A stretch of DNA of 64,000 bases from an uncultured Clostridia bacterium (GCA_934120135.1 CAKOTK010000008.1:11703-75702); one strand, 5' to 3'. Counted from the stretch's first letter, positions 1 to 8,078 are shown. Made by a program: numbers and translations. The notes: generated from the sequence alone by a model not told the origin.

Positions 1-1400
1 CCCGGAAGGTCTATACCAGTTCTATCAAGTAATCCATACTTTTTCAAGTATTGATAATATGTATGTACTCCCAATTTTTGTCCTAATCCTATAAATACTG
101 GATTACACGAATTCATTAGTGCATCTCTCAAAGATTCTGGTCCATGTGGTCTATAATATCTCCAACATTTAATTCTAACACCTGCTATTTCTATTCCACC
201 TGTACAGCAAAATTCTCCTTTTTTATCAGGTGTTGTAATTCCTTCTTGAAGTGATGCAGATGCCGTAATTAGTTTGAAAACTGATCCAGGTTCATAAGTA
301 TCTGTTACTGCTTTATTTCTCCAGAGTGATAACATTGTCTTATTTCTATCAGCTTGTGACTTACTTGGCCAAGCCTCTTTTAATTCGTCTGTACTTGGTT
401 CAAAAGGTTCATTTAAATTGTAGTTTGGATACCCTGCTATTGCCAAAACGTCACCATTTTTTGGGTTCATTACAACAATATTTCCTCCGTCTACACATTT
501 ATTGTCAATGCATACTTCTTTTAAATACTTTTCAGCAATTCCTTGAATTGTTGCGTCAATTGTTAATACCAAATCATTTCCGTCTATTGCTTCCACATAA
601 TTTTCTCCTGTATTTTGTATATCTCCTCCTGTTGCATCTGTAAGCTTTTGAATTTTACCTTTTGTTCCTTTTAGTTCATTATCATAAATAGCTTCTATTC
701 CATCTAATCCTTGGTTATCACTTCCTGAAAATCCTATAATTTGTGAAGCTAAATTATTATATGGATAATATCTTTTTGTGTCTTCATCAATGTTTACCCC
801 TGTTGTTATATTATTTTCTTGTAACCATACTCTTAGTTCATCAGCTTTTTGTTTATCTATTTTCTTTATAATAGTTTCAATTGAACTTCTTTTTGTTACT
901 TTTTTATATACTTTTTCATAATCTAATTCGAATATTTTGCTTAAAGCCTGAGCAACTTTCTCTTTATTTTCCTTTGAAATATTAACTGGATTTACAGTAA
1001 CAGTTTCTACAGTACTGCTTACAGCCAGAATCGTTTTGCCTGTTGCATCATATATAGTACCTCTTCTAGGATTTATACTTCTATCTAATGTTTGTTGTAC
1101 ATATGCCTTAGACTGCAACTCTGCTCCCATTCCAAATTGTAGCCACGCAATTCTAACAGTTAATGCAATTAACACTAACCATAAAGCTATAATTTCATTT
1201 CTCATTCTCTTTTTTCTAGAAATATTACTGCTTCTTTCTTCCACTTTTATTTTTTCATTTTTTAGTTCTTTTTTAAATTTTTTCTTAATATCTTTTTGTG
1301 CTAACTTTTGTTCTTTCTTTATGTTTATAACTTCCTCTTTTTTCTTCTTTTTCCATTTTAGTAACTGCTTTTTGTCTATGTTATATCTTAAATTTTTCAT
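1..1400 (-). CDS. Class B penicillin-binding protein (FtsI/SpoVD type), 3' end cut by window
   Basis: Peptidoglycan D,D-transpeptidase that cross-links septal or cortex wall outside the membrane. Starting at the ATG at 1400, the product has a Lys-rich cytoplasmic tail of about 70 residues, one membrane segment (ALWLVLIALTVRIAWLQ), a PBP dimerisation domain (NPRRGTIYDATGK) and a transpeptidase domain with the active-site motif YEPGSVFKLITA (SxxK) and the second motif MNSCNP (SxN). The KTG motif lies beyond the window edge. It is the fourth gene of a mraZ-rsmH-ftsL-like-pbp cluster, the usual position of ftsI or spoVD. I cannot tell FtsI from SpoVD because any C-terminal PASTA domain is off the window. 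About 466 codons are visible and none is broken. Family is certain, exact paralogue is not. Confidence 0.93.
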   Translation of the reverse strand, partial: MKNLRYNIDKKQLLKWKKKKKEEVINIKKEQKLAQKDIKKKFKKELKNEKIKVEERSSNISRKKRMRNEIIALWLVLIALTVRIAWLQFGMGAELQSKAYVQQTLDRSINPRRGTIYDATGKTILAVSSTVETVTVNPVNISKENKEKVAQALSKIFELDYEKVYKKVTKRSSIETIIKKIDKQKADELRVWLQENNITTGVNIDEDTKRYYPYNNLASQIIGFSGSDNQGLDGIEAIYDNELKGTKGKIQKLTDATGGDIQNTGENYVEAIDGNDLVLTIDATIQGIAEKYLKEVCIDNKCVDGGNIVVMNPKNGDVLAIAGYPNYNLNEPFEPSTDELKEAWPSKSQADRNKTMLSLWRNKAVTDTYEPGSVFKLITASASLQEGITTPDKKGEFCCTGGIEIAGVRIKCWRYYRPHGPESLRDALMNSCNPVFIGLGQKLGVHTYYQYLKKYGLLDRTGIDLP

Positions 1401-1481
1401 AATCTAAACTCCTATTTTCTCTTCTTATTTTTATTCACGTAAATAAAAAAAAGACCAACTCTTTTGAGTTAATCTTTTTAA

Positions 1482-1988
1482 TTATTTTATCCAGTCTGTA
1501 ATTGTATTTATTATTTTTTCAAACCAATTTTGTTCTTCTGTTACCACAACTTGTTCACTTGCTGGTTCCACATAATCTTCTTTTGGAAGACTGACATATA
1601 CTTTTTGTGAATCAGATAACTTTTTCATTCCTAGCATACTAGATGCTGATTTTTCTATATTTGTTAGATTCAAACTAGTTTGAATGCTAATTTCTGTTTG
1701 TGCATTTTCTTTTTGAAGTGTGCTTAGTTGTTTTTTCAAATTTTCTTTTTGATTAAAACTTGCTGTTATAAGTGAGTTTCTGTAACTTATGGCAAATAAT
1801 ATTGCAAAACCAATAACTATATACATAATAGTTTTTACTTCTAATTTTGCTTGTTTTTGAGACTTTTTATTTTTTTGTTTTAATGTAGATGATTTCTTTT
1901 TTACATCATTACTTTTTATAGGTTCATATTCTGGTTTTAATTTTCTAGGGCTTGTCTCATATTGGTATTTCATTGGCCTATATGCCAT
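1482..1988 (-). CDS. ftsL: FtsL/DivIC-like cell division protein
   Basis: Small bitopic protein of 168 residues in the ftsL position between rsmH and a class B PBP. The first 50 residues are Lys-rich and cytoplasmic. One membrane segment follows at about residues 54-72 (MYIVIGFAILFAISYR), and then a short coiled-coil-like stretch (KENLKKQLSTLQKENAQTE) as in FtsL/DivIC proteins. The tail contains LGMKKLSDSQKVYVSLP, which resembles the conserved end of the family. In other bacteria FtsL forms a complex with DivIB and DivIC that activates the septal synthase. FtsL sequences diverge strongly, so the assignment rests on size, topology and gene order. The start has a good ribosome site (GAGGTG). 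The stop lies about 80 bp before the PBP start. Confidence 0.8.
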   Translation of the reverse strand: MAYRPMKYQYETSPRKLKPEYEPIKSNDVKKKSSTLKQKNKKSQKQAKLEVKTIMYIVIGFAILFAISYRNSLITASFNQKENLKKQLSTLQKENAQTEISIQTSLNLTNIEKSASSMLGMKKLSDSQKVYVSLPKEDYVEPASEQVVVTEEQNWFEKIINTITDWIK

Positions 1989-2025
1989 AAGTTTTCACCT
2001 CTTTTCTTTTGGTACTTCTAAAATC

Positions 2026-2967
2026 TCATATGTTTTTATCTAATCTTTCAAAAACTCTTACTTTTGCACTTTTTGCTCTAGAGTTTCTTTCTTGTTCTTC
2101 TTGTGTTGCTATAATTGGTTTTTTGTTTATTATTTTTCCCCAAGATTCATAATTGCACACGCAATATGGTAATTCGCTTGGGCAAGTGCATTTTCCTTGT
2201 AAATCTACCATAGCATTTTTTACTGCTCTATCTTCTAATGAATGGAAAGTTATTACCACTAACCTTCCTCCCTGTTTTAAACAGTAGACACTATTTTTTA
2301 TAGTTTCATATAATGGAGCAATTTCATTGTTTACTTCAATTCTAATAGCTTGAAATGTCCTTTTTGCAGGATGTCCATCCTTTTGCATAGCTCTTGGTAT
2401 AGAATTTTCTATTATTTGTACTAATTCTTTTGTTGTTTCAATTGGCTTTTCTTCACGGAATTTACAGATGTTTTTTGCTATTTGTCTGCTAAATCTTTCT
2501 TCTCCATATTCCCATATTATATTTGCCAACTTTTCTTCTGGATAAGTATTTACTACATCTTTAGCTGTTATTCCACTTGATGTGTCCATTCTCATATCTA
2601 GTTTACCGTCTCCTATGTAGCTAAAGCCTCTTGCTCTTTCGTCCAACTGATATGACGAAACTCCTAAATCGAGTAAAATACCATCAACTTTATCTATATT
2701 AAGTTCATCTAGTATTTGCCTTATATCGTCATGATTTCCATGAACATAACTTACATTTTTATATTTTTCTAATCTTTTTGAGGCAGCTTTTAATGCTTCC
2801 TCATCTCTATCAATTCCAATTAGTTTTCCATTTTCTGATAATTTTTTTAAAATTTCTTCACTATGTCCAGCTCCGCCTAATGTACCATCTACATAAATCC
2901 CATCTTTTTTTATTTCAAGTGCTTGTATACATTCTTTTAATAAAACTGGTTCATGCTTAAATTCCAT
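2026..2967 (-). CDS. rsmH: 16S rRNA (cytosine1402-N4)-methyltransferase RsmH
   Basis: RsmH (MraW) methylates N4 of C1402 in the decoding centre of 16S rRNA using S-adenosylmethionine. The 313-residue length is typical. The start HEPVLLKEC and the SAM-binding loop DGTLGGAGHS (residues 28-37) are family signatures, as are LDLGVSSYQLD, RGFSY, the RIEVNNE segment and ITFHSLEDR. The C-terminal RNSRAKSAKVRVFE is also typical. It follows mraZ after an unusually long 380-bp spacer full of short repeats and precedes the FtsL-like gene by about 37 bp. The start is preceded by GAAAGGATT. Nothing is missing. Confidence 0.97.
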   Translation of the reverse strand: MEFKHEPVLLKECIQALEIKKDGIYVDGTLGGAGHSEEILKKLSENGKLIGIDRDEEALKAASKRLEKYKNVSYVHGNHDDIRQILDELNIDKVDGILLDLGVSSYQLDERARGFSYIGDGKLDMRMDTSSGITAKDVVNTYPEEKLANIIWEYGEERFSRQIAKNICKFREEKPIETTKELVQIIENSIPRAMQKDGHPAKRTFQAIRIEVNNEIAPLYETIKNSVYCLKQGGRLVVITFHSLEDRAVKNAMVDLQGKCTCPSELPYCVCNYESWGKIINKKPIIATQEEQERNSRAKSAKVRVFERLDKNI

Positions 2968-3347
2968 CTGTCTTGTATAATCCTTTCACTGGCATAGTTT
3001 CTCTAAAATAGCATAATAAGTTGGTATGATTTATACCAACTATTATGTTTTTATTTTAATATTTTTTCTTTTGTGTTTTTCATGGTTTTTAACCTTCTTT
3101 TGTAGGGTATGGAAATTTTTCAAACAATCTTTAGTAAATTTATATGTTTCACTTTAGTTATTTAAATATTTTTTCTTTTGAAATTAAAATCTTTTGTAAG
3201 ACCTTATTCCATTTATCTTTAGTAAAGTTTATCTTTTGTAGGGATTTAATCTTTAGTATAATTTATCTTTTGTGTAATTTTTTCTTTAGTAAGTTTAATC
3301 TTTTGTATCTTTAAATTTTCTTTTGTGTTTATATAGACTTTTGCAAG
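2968..3347 (-). repeat. mraZ-rsmH spacer with about 13 copies of CTTT(T/A)GT
   Basis: This 380-bp non-coding spacer contains about 13 copies of CTTTTGT or CTTTAGT (plus strand), at 3068, 3097, 3129, 3152, 3175 (ends GA), 3191, 3217, 3233, 3251, 3267, 3284, 3300 and 3320. From 3191 the two variants alternate strictly with a period of 16-18 nt. On the transcribed minus strand they read ACAAAAG and ACTAAAG. A hairpin at 3012-3047 (arms CATAATAAGTTGGTAT / ATACCAACTATTATG) lies just before rsmH. No convincing open reading frame is seen. The spacing suggests an array of protein-binding sites on DNA or on the operon mRNA, but no function is known to me. Confidence 0.6.
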
Positions 3348-3779
3348 TTATATACCAAGCATTGTCATATTTTCTGCAATTTCATCTGCCGAAATATTTT
3401 CGTCACTATTATAAGATTTCCATTTTTCTTTATCCCAAATTTCAATTCTAGTACCTACTCCAATTATTACTGTGTCTTTTTCTAATTTTGCATATTCACG
3501 TAAGTTACTTGTAATTAGAAATCTACCTTGTTTATCAATTTCACATTCTATTGCGCCTGATAAGAAAAATCTTACGAAATCTCTGGCATTTTTGTTTGTA
3601 AGTGGAAGTGTTTTTAGTTTTTCTTCGAAGTTAGCCCATTCTGTTTGTGAGAAGCCAAATAGACATTTGTCTAGGCCTTTGGTTATTATGAATTTTTCGC
3701 CCATATCTTCTCTAATCTTTGAAGGTAGTATTAATCTGCCTTTAACATCTAGAGAATGCTCATATTCACCTATTAACAC
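3348..3779 (-). CDS. mraZ: Transcriptional regulator MraZ
   Basis: MraZ is a ring-forming DNA-binding protein that represses its own division-cluster promoter. The 143-residue length is typical. Two SpoVT/AbrB-like halves are visible: GEYEHSLDVKGRLILPSKIRE at the N-terminus and a second DKQGRFLITSNLREYA around residues 80-95. The DxKGR and DxQGR DNA-contact signatures are both present. Translation starts at a GTG preceded by GAGGTGAG. The promoter and three MraZ-type boxes sit immediately upstream, so autoregulation is expected. It is the first gene of the division cluster. Confidence 0.97.
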   Translation of the reverse strand: MLIGEYEHSLDVKGRLILPSKIREDMGEKFIITKGLDKCLFGFSQTEWANFEEKLKTLPLTNKNARDFVRFFLSGAIECEIDKQGRFLITSNLREYAKLEKDTVIIGVGTRIEIWDKEKWKSYNSDENISADEIAENMTMLGI

Positions 3780-3806
3780 TTTTACTCACCTCGCTAACAT
3801 TTTGTT

Positions 3807-3831
3807 CCACTTTCTACCACTTCTCTCCACT
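3807..3831 (-). promoter_or_regulatory. MraZ operator: three 10-bp-spaced GTGG boxes
   Basis: On the minus strand AGTGG occurs three times at exact 10-bp spacing (plus-strand CCACT at 3807, 3817 and 3827). Evenly spaced GTGG/TGGG direct repeats in front of mraZ are the known MraZ-binding sites. They overlap the predicted transcription start, which fits repression. Confidence 0.88.
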
Positions 3832-3839
3832 TCAATTAG

Positions 3840-3868
3840 ATTTTAATATAAGATATTAAAAATATCAA
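3840..3868 (-). promoter_or_regulatory. Promoter of the mraZ division cluster
   Basis: -35 TTGATA (3863-3868) and -10 TAAAAT (3840-3845) are separated by 17 bp on the minus strand, a good housekeeping sigma-factor match. The predicted start falls at the edge of the MraZ boxes. Confidence 0.8.
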
Positions 3869-3949
3869 GTGTTTTTTGAAAAAAAGTTAAAATTTTTTTG
3901 AAAATTTATATATATTTACTTTTTCTGTGTTGTAAATTTGTAGACACGC

Positions 3950-3977
3950 AAAAAGCACCCTAAAAAGAGTGCTTGTA
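3950..3977 (-). terminator. Intrinsic terminator after the prepilin/FGE-fold gene
   Basis: On the minus strand AAGCACTC pairs with GGGTGCTT across a short loop and is followed by a T-run. It ends the transcript of the gene at 4046-5413. A second imperfect palindrome (TTAAATAC / GTATTTAA, about 3992-4026, with TTAGTACTAA in its loop) lies between the stop codon and this terminator. Confidence 0.75.
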
Positions 3978-4045
3978 TGGTGCACTAAAGTACGTGTTAA
4001 ATACATTAGTACTAACATCGTATTTAATTCATTCTCTGGCCAGTG

Positions 4046-4175
4046 CTACTTTACATAAAGTAAAGGTCTGAAAGAAGAGTAGTTGCTGCTGCCAGTTGGA
4101 TTGTTGTCTTTACGACAACTTGTGTAGTATTCGGAAAGATAGGCGTAGCCTCCCCTACGAGTACAAGGGATAGCA
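4046..4175 (-). other. Candidate DGR variable region (VR2)
   Basis: The 3' end of the gene has abruptly C-ending codons and shares CCTTGT-N-CTC-N-TAGGGG-N-GGC (about 4150-4175), GCAGCAACTAC and a G/C-rich stretch after the stop (CACTGGCCA) with the end of the other FGE-fold gene. The residues between vary. No template repeat or reverse transcriptase is visible in the window, so this is inference from composition and paralogy. Confidence 0.5.
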
Positions 4176-5413
4176 GAACCGCCATACATTTCAGTGCTAT
4201 ATTCTGTAGTCAATTCGCTTTGATTTCCTGCCATATCAAATATTTTGCATTTTTCGTCTCCTGTTGAACCTGTATTCATTAAACTTTTATTTCCTGTTGT
4301 ATTACAATTTGCATTTGCATAGTTTTCATTTCCCATTGCTTGTATATATACTATTGCTGTATCCCATGCATAACTATTTACTAAATCACTTTCTACATAT
4401 TTATCATTTTTATACATATTTTGACTTACTAGGGCTGCTTGTGGTTCACTTATAAAGTTCCATAATGTTCCTGTAGTATAATTCATACTACTTGTACTCT
4501 TTGCTGTTGATACCTTTGATAATGGTTTGGCATTACCAAATTTCGTTGCTGTATCTGTTCCGGATCTATTATATCCACTTCCATAACTTGCTTCATAGCG
4601 AGCTATATAGTATCCTTTATTTGTGTCTGTTTTTTCTATGAATTCTTGCAAATTCCTTGCTGTTGTATTTGTTCCTGTTGAGTCATCTTTTTCATTTGAT
4701 GTTCTTAAACCGTTTAATTCATAAAAGTAATAAGTAGATAGTGCAACTCCATATTTTGTATCTAATGTCCCCGCTGTTGCTTGTTCTGTTGTTGTTTGAT
4801 CATATTCTGAGCCTTTTTGAATTATTGTTGGTGTCCCATCTTCATATAAATTTGTTGTAGAATTTTTTTCTCTCTTAAATGTATATCTTCCTAATGTTAT
4901 TTCTACTTCACTTCCATCATCTTTTTTTATTTTATTACTTCCATCTCCATTTATATTACTTACTGGTACCCATACAAATTGATTTCCTTCTTTATCTTCT
5001 ATTACTACTCCTTGTTCTACACTTTCTCCGGAATCTTTTGAAATTTTAAATCCTCCTGGTACTACTACTTGATTTCCATTTTTATCTTCTGCTATTACTG
5101 TTGTACTTTCACTTGTTGTTCTATCATCTGATGTTAAACTTGAATCTGGTATTAATGGCTTTTTTCCTCCTGTTGTTCCATTTATTTTTCCATCTAACCA
5201 TTCGTTTAATTCATTTAGTGCGTTTAAATCATTTTCTGCTGCTTGATCCATTTTGTTTTGTGCATCTTTTGCTCTGTTTATTATTCCTGTATCTCCAAAT
5301 AATGCGTTTATGGTTACTCCTCCTAAAATTAGCAACACTACAATTGTTACTACTAGCGCTATCAGAGTAATACCTGTTTGTTTTGAATAATTCTTCTTCA
5401 TATTTAATTTCAT
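4046..5413 (-). CDS. Prepilin-like protein with C-terminal formylglycine-enzyme (SUMF1-type) fold; candidate variable protein
   Basis: A 455-residue surface protein. The start at 5413 has AAAGGAG about 8 nt upstream; a longer frame reaching 5482 has no good ribosome site. The N-terminus MKLNMKKNYSKQTGITLIAL plus a hydrophobic run (VVTIVVLLILGGVTI) resembles a class III prepilin signal, though the usual Glu5 is absent. A Ser/Thr/Gly linker leads to a domain with EGNQFVWVPVS, YYIARYEASYG, YAWDTAIVYIQAMG and FDMAGNQSELTTEYS, as in SUMF1/FGE folds, ending in FRPLLYVK. The Cys pair used by true formylglycine enzymes is not evident, so binding rather than catalysis is likely. The last ~40 codons use AAC, TAC, AGC and GGC, unlike the AAT/TAT-rich rest, and resemble the end of the protein at 12671-13960. 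This is the layout of diversity-generating-retroelement targets. Confidence 0.75.
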   Translation of the reverse strand: MKLNMKKNYSKQTGITLIALVVTIVVLLILGGVTINALFGDTGIINRAKDAQNKMDQAAENDLNALNELNEWLDGKINGTTGGKKPLIPDSSLTSDDRTTSESTTVIAEDKNGNQVVVPGGFKISKDSGESVEQGVVIEDKEGNQFVWVPVSNINGDGSNKIKKDDGSEVEITLGRYTFKREKNSTTNLYEDGTPTIIQKGSEYDQTTTEQATAGTLDTKYGVALSTYYFYELNGLRTSNEKDDSTGTNTTARNLQEFIEKTDTNKGYYIARYEASYGSGYNRSGTDTATKFGNAKPLSKVSTAKSTSSMNYTTGTLWNFISEPQAALVSQNMYKNDKYVESDLVNSYAWDTAIVYIQAMGNENYANANCNTTGNKSLMNTGSTGDEKCKIFDMAGNQSELTTEYSTEMYGGSAIPCTRRGGYAYLSEYYTSCRKDNNPTGSSNYSSFRPLLYVK

Positions 5414-5650
5414 TTCACTTTCTCCTTTCTTTTTATGGAGCCCGCTGTGCTCCGCTACAATTTCTCGTAGATTACTTAACACTATGCTTTATTTTCAAGT
5501 CCATTGTTTCCCTCCTTTAATTTTTATTTTTAGGCACACAAAAAACAGATTTCAAGAATTTCTATGCAGTGCAAACTGCTAGAAATTCTAGCAATTCGCA
5601 TATTTGTCTTCTACTGAAATTTATCATACAATGATAAATTTCTTAGAATA

Positions 5651-5689
5651 CAAAAACAGACACTAAATATTTTCATATTTAATGTCTGT
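5651..5689 (-). terminator. Terminator behind the repeat-containing small ORF
   Basis: A 15-bp near-perfect stem (5656-5670 with 5675-5689) with a 4-nt loop is followed on the minus strand by TTTTTG. In one repeat-length frame the stop codon of the small ORF falls inside this stem. Confidence 0.75.
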
Positions 5690-5736
5690 CTTGTATATGC
5701 TTAATAAAGCTAATTTCTTAGCTTGGTTATTATTTG

Positions 5737-5805
<69 letters not shown>

Positions 5806-5920
5806 ATTTTGTGCCTCTTTCTATACTTTTCTTTTGGATTTATTGTATATTTATAATAATATAACTTTTTAAAAATTTCAATATTTTTCTTAATTTTTAT
5901 GTACTTCTTATTTAATAATT

Positions 5921-6508
5921 TTATTGCTTTTCTAACATTTCTTCTATAATTTTTTCTAGATCCGTAGTATCTATAACCGACTTTATACTTGCATTCAGTA
6001 CTTCTTGTGGTAGTGTATTTTTTAAGTTTAAAACATATCCATTTTTTAAAGCTAATTGCCTAATGAATTCTCTGTTTGTTCTTCCATTTCCTTCTCTAAA
6101 TGGATGTAAAACATTTAGTTCTGACAAATAATATGCTAACCTTTTTGCTAGTTTCTGTTTTGAAAGTCCAGCTAGAAAGTTTTCTTGTTTTAATTCATTC
6201 AAAAGTCTATCTAATTCTGGTTCAATATATTCAAAACTTGCAAATCTAAACTCACCTTTTCCAATATTCTCTTCTCTAAATTCACCTGCAAATGGATAGA
6301 TGTCTTCAAATAAATATTTGTGAATTGAAATATAATGCTTTTTATCAAAATCACCCGTAATTCCTTTTATTCTTAAACCTAAGGATTTGGCTGCAGTGAT
6401 TTTAGCCTCATATTTTTCTAGTTGTTTATAATCTCTAATATCTAATTTATTTATTAAAGTTCCACTATTTTCATAGCAATATTTTGAACCCTCATACAAA
6501 TTTCTCAT
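5921..6508 (-). CDS. Fic-domain AMP-transferase toxin (VbhT-like, class I)
   Basis: Fic enzymes transfer AMP or another nucleotide group to target proteins, often stopping growth. The motif HPFREGNGRTNRE is complete, with catalytic His at about residue 135, and the flap region around FAGEFREENIGKGEFRFA is typical. The protein is 195 residues from the ATG at 6508, which has GGGAG upstream; the longer start at 6523 has none. No inhibitory motif is seen in the protein itself. A 54-residue VbhA-like antitoxin is encoded just upstream, so this is a class I Fic system. A strong hairpin separates the two genes and should lower toxin output relative to antitoxin. The target is unknown. Confidence 0.92.
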   Translation of the reverse strand: MRNLYEGSKYCYENSGTLINKLDIRDYKQLEKYEAKITAAKSLGLRIKGITGDFDKKHYISIHKYLFEDIYPFAGEFREENIGKGEFRFASFEYIEPELDRLLNELKQENFLAGLSKQKLAKRLAYYLSELNVLHPFREGNGRTNREFIRQLALKNGYVLNLKNTLPQEVLNASIKSVIDTTDLEKIIEEMLEKQ

Positions 6509-6550
6509 ATTATCTCCCACCATTTCTTAAGATGAGTTTAAAGTAAAAAT

Positions 6551-6580
6551 TAAAAGTTGTCAATATTTTGACAACTTTTA
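6551..6580 (-). terminator. Attenuator-like hairpin between antitoxin and Fic toxin
   Basis: A perfect 13-bp stem (TAAAAGTTGTCAA / TTGACAACTTTTA) with a 4-nt loop, followed on the minus strand by AATTTTTACTTT. It lies 3 bp after the antitoxin stop and would limit read-through into the toxin gene. Confidence 0.8.
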
Positions 6581-6582
6581 GA

Positions 6583-6747
6583 TTAAATTTGTTCTTTTAT
6601 CATATTTATTAATTCTGGCATTGCCACTTCATTTTCTGCTAACATTCTATACATATTAACATCATTTTCTGTTATATCCATTCCTTCAATTGCTAAATCA
6701 TTTTTTATATTATCTATATTAAATTTAAAAATTTCTTCATTAAACAT
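6583..6747 (-). CDS. VbhA-like antitoxin of the Fic system
   Basis: A 54-residue protein with an excellent ribosome site (AGGAGG). It reads MFNEEIFKFNIDNIKNDLAIEG, then MDITENDVNMYRMLAENEV. Size, helical pattern, the IEGM(D)I(T)xxD segment and the place next to fic match the VbhA family, which blocks the Fic ATP site with an inhibitory helix bearing (S/T)xxxE(G/N). Here the matching stretch is D-LAI-EG: the Glu-Gly is kept but the Ser/Thr position is Asp. It may therefore still neutralise through the Glu, with altered contacts. Translated from its own start upstream of the toxin. Confidence 0.82.
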   Translation of the reverse strand: MFNEEIFKFNIDNIKNDLAIEGMDITENDVNMYRMLAENEVAMPELINMIKEQI

Positions 6748-6858
6748 CTTTTTATCCTCCTATTCGGATATTTGGTTTTTCAAACCCTACAATACTATTA
6801 TACCACAAAATCACCAAAAAGTACAGCTTTTTAGTGATTTTTAAGTTATTTTTTTATA

Positions 6859-7611
6859 TTATACTTGTCTTAATTTTACTACTAGTCTTTGTTTTCCACC
6901 ATTTGTACAAGTAATTAATGTAAGTTCTTTTCTGCCATCTGTTAATTGACTAGTGCATCTTGTATCTGTTGGTTCTACAACATATTTGTTGTATACCTGA
7001 TATTTAAGAGTATTTCCTGATAAATCTGTTAATTCTGCTTTATCTCCATTTTTTAATTTATGTAACTTTCCAAACATTTTACCATTTTCATAATAATGTC
7101 CTACTATGCAATAATTTCCTACTTCATTTGGTTGTGGGCCCCAGTATTTATTTAAGGATACAAATAATAATGCATCTGAAGTTGCTGAAAGCACTGGATA
7201 TTCAATGTTTATTTTAGGGATTTTTAAGATTGCTTCTGTTGTATATTTCACCCCATCTTTTGATGTATATGTTTTGGTATCAATTTTAGTGTTATTGGTT
7301 TTCGTTTGATTATTATTTTGGTTTTCTGTTTTATCCTCGTTATCTTCTTGAGTTCCTGGTACCTCAAGAATAACAACAATTTTATCATTTTCATCTTTTT
7401 TTACTGTAGTATCAACTTGTTCTTTAATTTCAGCAAGTATTTCCTTTGATACTTCTTCACTTTTATTTCTATCATATTCGGCATATATGTAATATGAAAA
7501 TAGAAGACATATTAAAAAAACTGATAGAAAAAGTTCAAGCTTATATATACGCTTTTTTCTTTTCAGTTCTGGAGTCACATATAGTTTTTCTGTTACTAAT
7601 ATCTGATTCAC
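6859..7611 (-). CDS. Sortase family transpeptidase
   Basis: Sortases cleave a sorting motif in secreted proteins and join them to the wall or to pilin subunits. The protein has 250 residues, a short cytoplasmic N-terminus, one membrane segment at about residues 26-46 (LELFLSVFLICLLFSYYIY), a long Asn/Thr/Lys linker, and a sortase barrel with catalytic His in IVGHYYENG, Cys at about 235 in LTLITCTNGG (TLxTC) and Arg in GKQR. Size and layout resemble class D or related single-pass sortases, but class is uncertain. It starts at GTG with GGGAGG upstream. No LPxTG protein is adjacent; the large surface protein at 42352-46716 has a C-terminal anchor without a classic LPxTG. Confidence 0.9.
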   Translation of the reverse strand: MNQILVTEKLYVTPELKRKKRIYKLELFLSVFLICLLFSYYIYAEYDRNKSEEVSKEILAEIKEQVDTTVKKDENDKIVVILEVPGTQEDNEDKTENQNNNQTKTNNTKIDTKTYTSKDGVKYTTEAILKIPKINIEYPVLSATSDALLFVSLNKYWGPQPNEVGNYCIVGHYYENGKMFGKLHKLKNGDKAELTDLSGNTLKYQVYNKYVVEPTDTRCTSQLTDGRKELTLITCTNGGKQRLVVKLRQV

Positions 7612-7700
7612 TTCAAAATATCCTCCCTTATTTTAATATATACAATAATAGTATAACATATTTTTTCAATATGCACAATTACTTTTAACTAGATTTTGAT

Positions 7701-7732
7701 AAAACCGTTGTGATTATTTTCACAACGGTTTT
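7701..7732 (-). terminator. Terminator after the mazF-like gene
   Basis: Perfect 13-bp stem AAAACCGTTGTGA / TCACAACGGTTTT with a 6-nt loop, overlapping the MazF stop codon. The T-rich flank on both sides allows bidirectional function. Confidence 0.85.
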
Positions 7733-8078
7733 AGTCTAATCCAAAGCTTACACCTAAAGCGCTATTTATTTGTGACATTATATGATTATCATCAATATGC
7801 CCTATTTTTTCCTTTAGTCTACTTTTATCTATTGTTCTTATTTGCTCTGTTAAGATAACAGAATCTGCTTTTAAGCCACTTTTTTCTGGTTCTATTTCAA
7901 TGTGTGTTGGTAATTTAGTTTTTCCTGTTTGTGATGTTATAGCTGCTGCTATTACAGTTGGGCTATGCTTATTTCCAACATCATTTTGTATTATAAGCAC
8001 TGGTCTTACTCCGCCTTGTTCTGAACCAATTACAGGACTTAAATCTGCATAAAACATATCTCCTCTTTTTATTACCAT
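7731..8078 (-). CDS. EndoA/MazF-type mRNA interferase
   Basis: A 115-residue MazF/PemK ribonuclease similar to Bacillus EndoA (NdoA), which cuts mRNA at short single-stranded motifs. Seen in order: IKRGDMFYADLSP, GSEQGGVRPVLIIQND with the catalytic Arg, SPTVIAAAITSQ with the Thr/Ser contact, and KTKLPTHIEI. The ATG at 8078 has GGGAG 8 nt upstream; a TTG further upstream is less likely. No MazE-like antitoxin gene is adjacent: the preceding gene is the GerS-like protein. In many Firmicutes the order is gerS-like, alr, antitoxin, endoA, so alr and the antitoxin may have been lost or moved. Confidence 0.93.
   Translation of the reverse strand: MVIKRGDMFYADLSPVIGSEQGGVRPVLIIQNDVGNKHSPTVIAAAITSQTGKTKLPTHIEIEPEKSGLKADSVILTEQIRTIDKSRLKEKIGHIDDNHIMSQINSALGVSFGLD

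Noticed and set aside
326..1407. Plus-strand reading frames over the class B PBP gene
   Set aside because: They are hydrophobic, Leu/Phe-rich shadows of the true minus-strand frame, with no ribosome sites or recognisable domains.
3060..3330. CRISPR array
   Set aside because: Repeats are only 7 nt with short A/T-rich spacing and no cas genes are present.
3992..4026. Imperfect palindrome as an insertion-sequence end
   Set aside because: No transposase, no matching partner and no target duplication; it may only be part of the 3' untranslated region.
5414..5483. Longer start of the prepilin-like protein at 5482
   Set aside because: The extra 23 residues precede a typical leader with a strong ribosome site at 5413 and have no ribosome site of their own.
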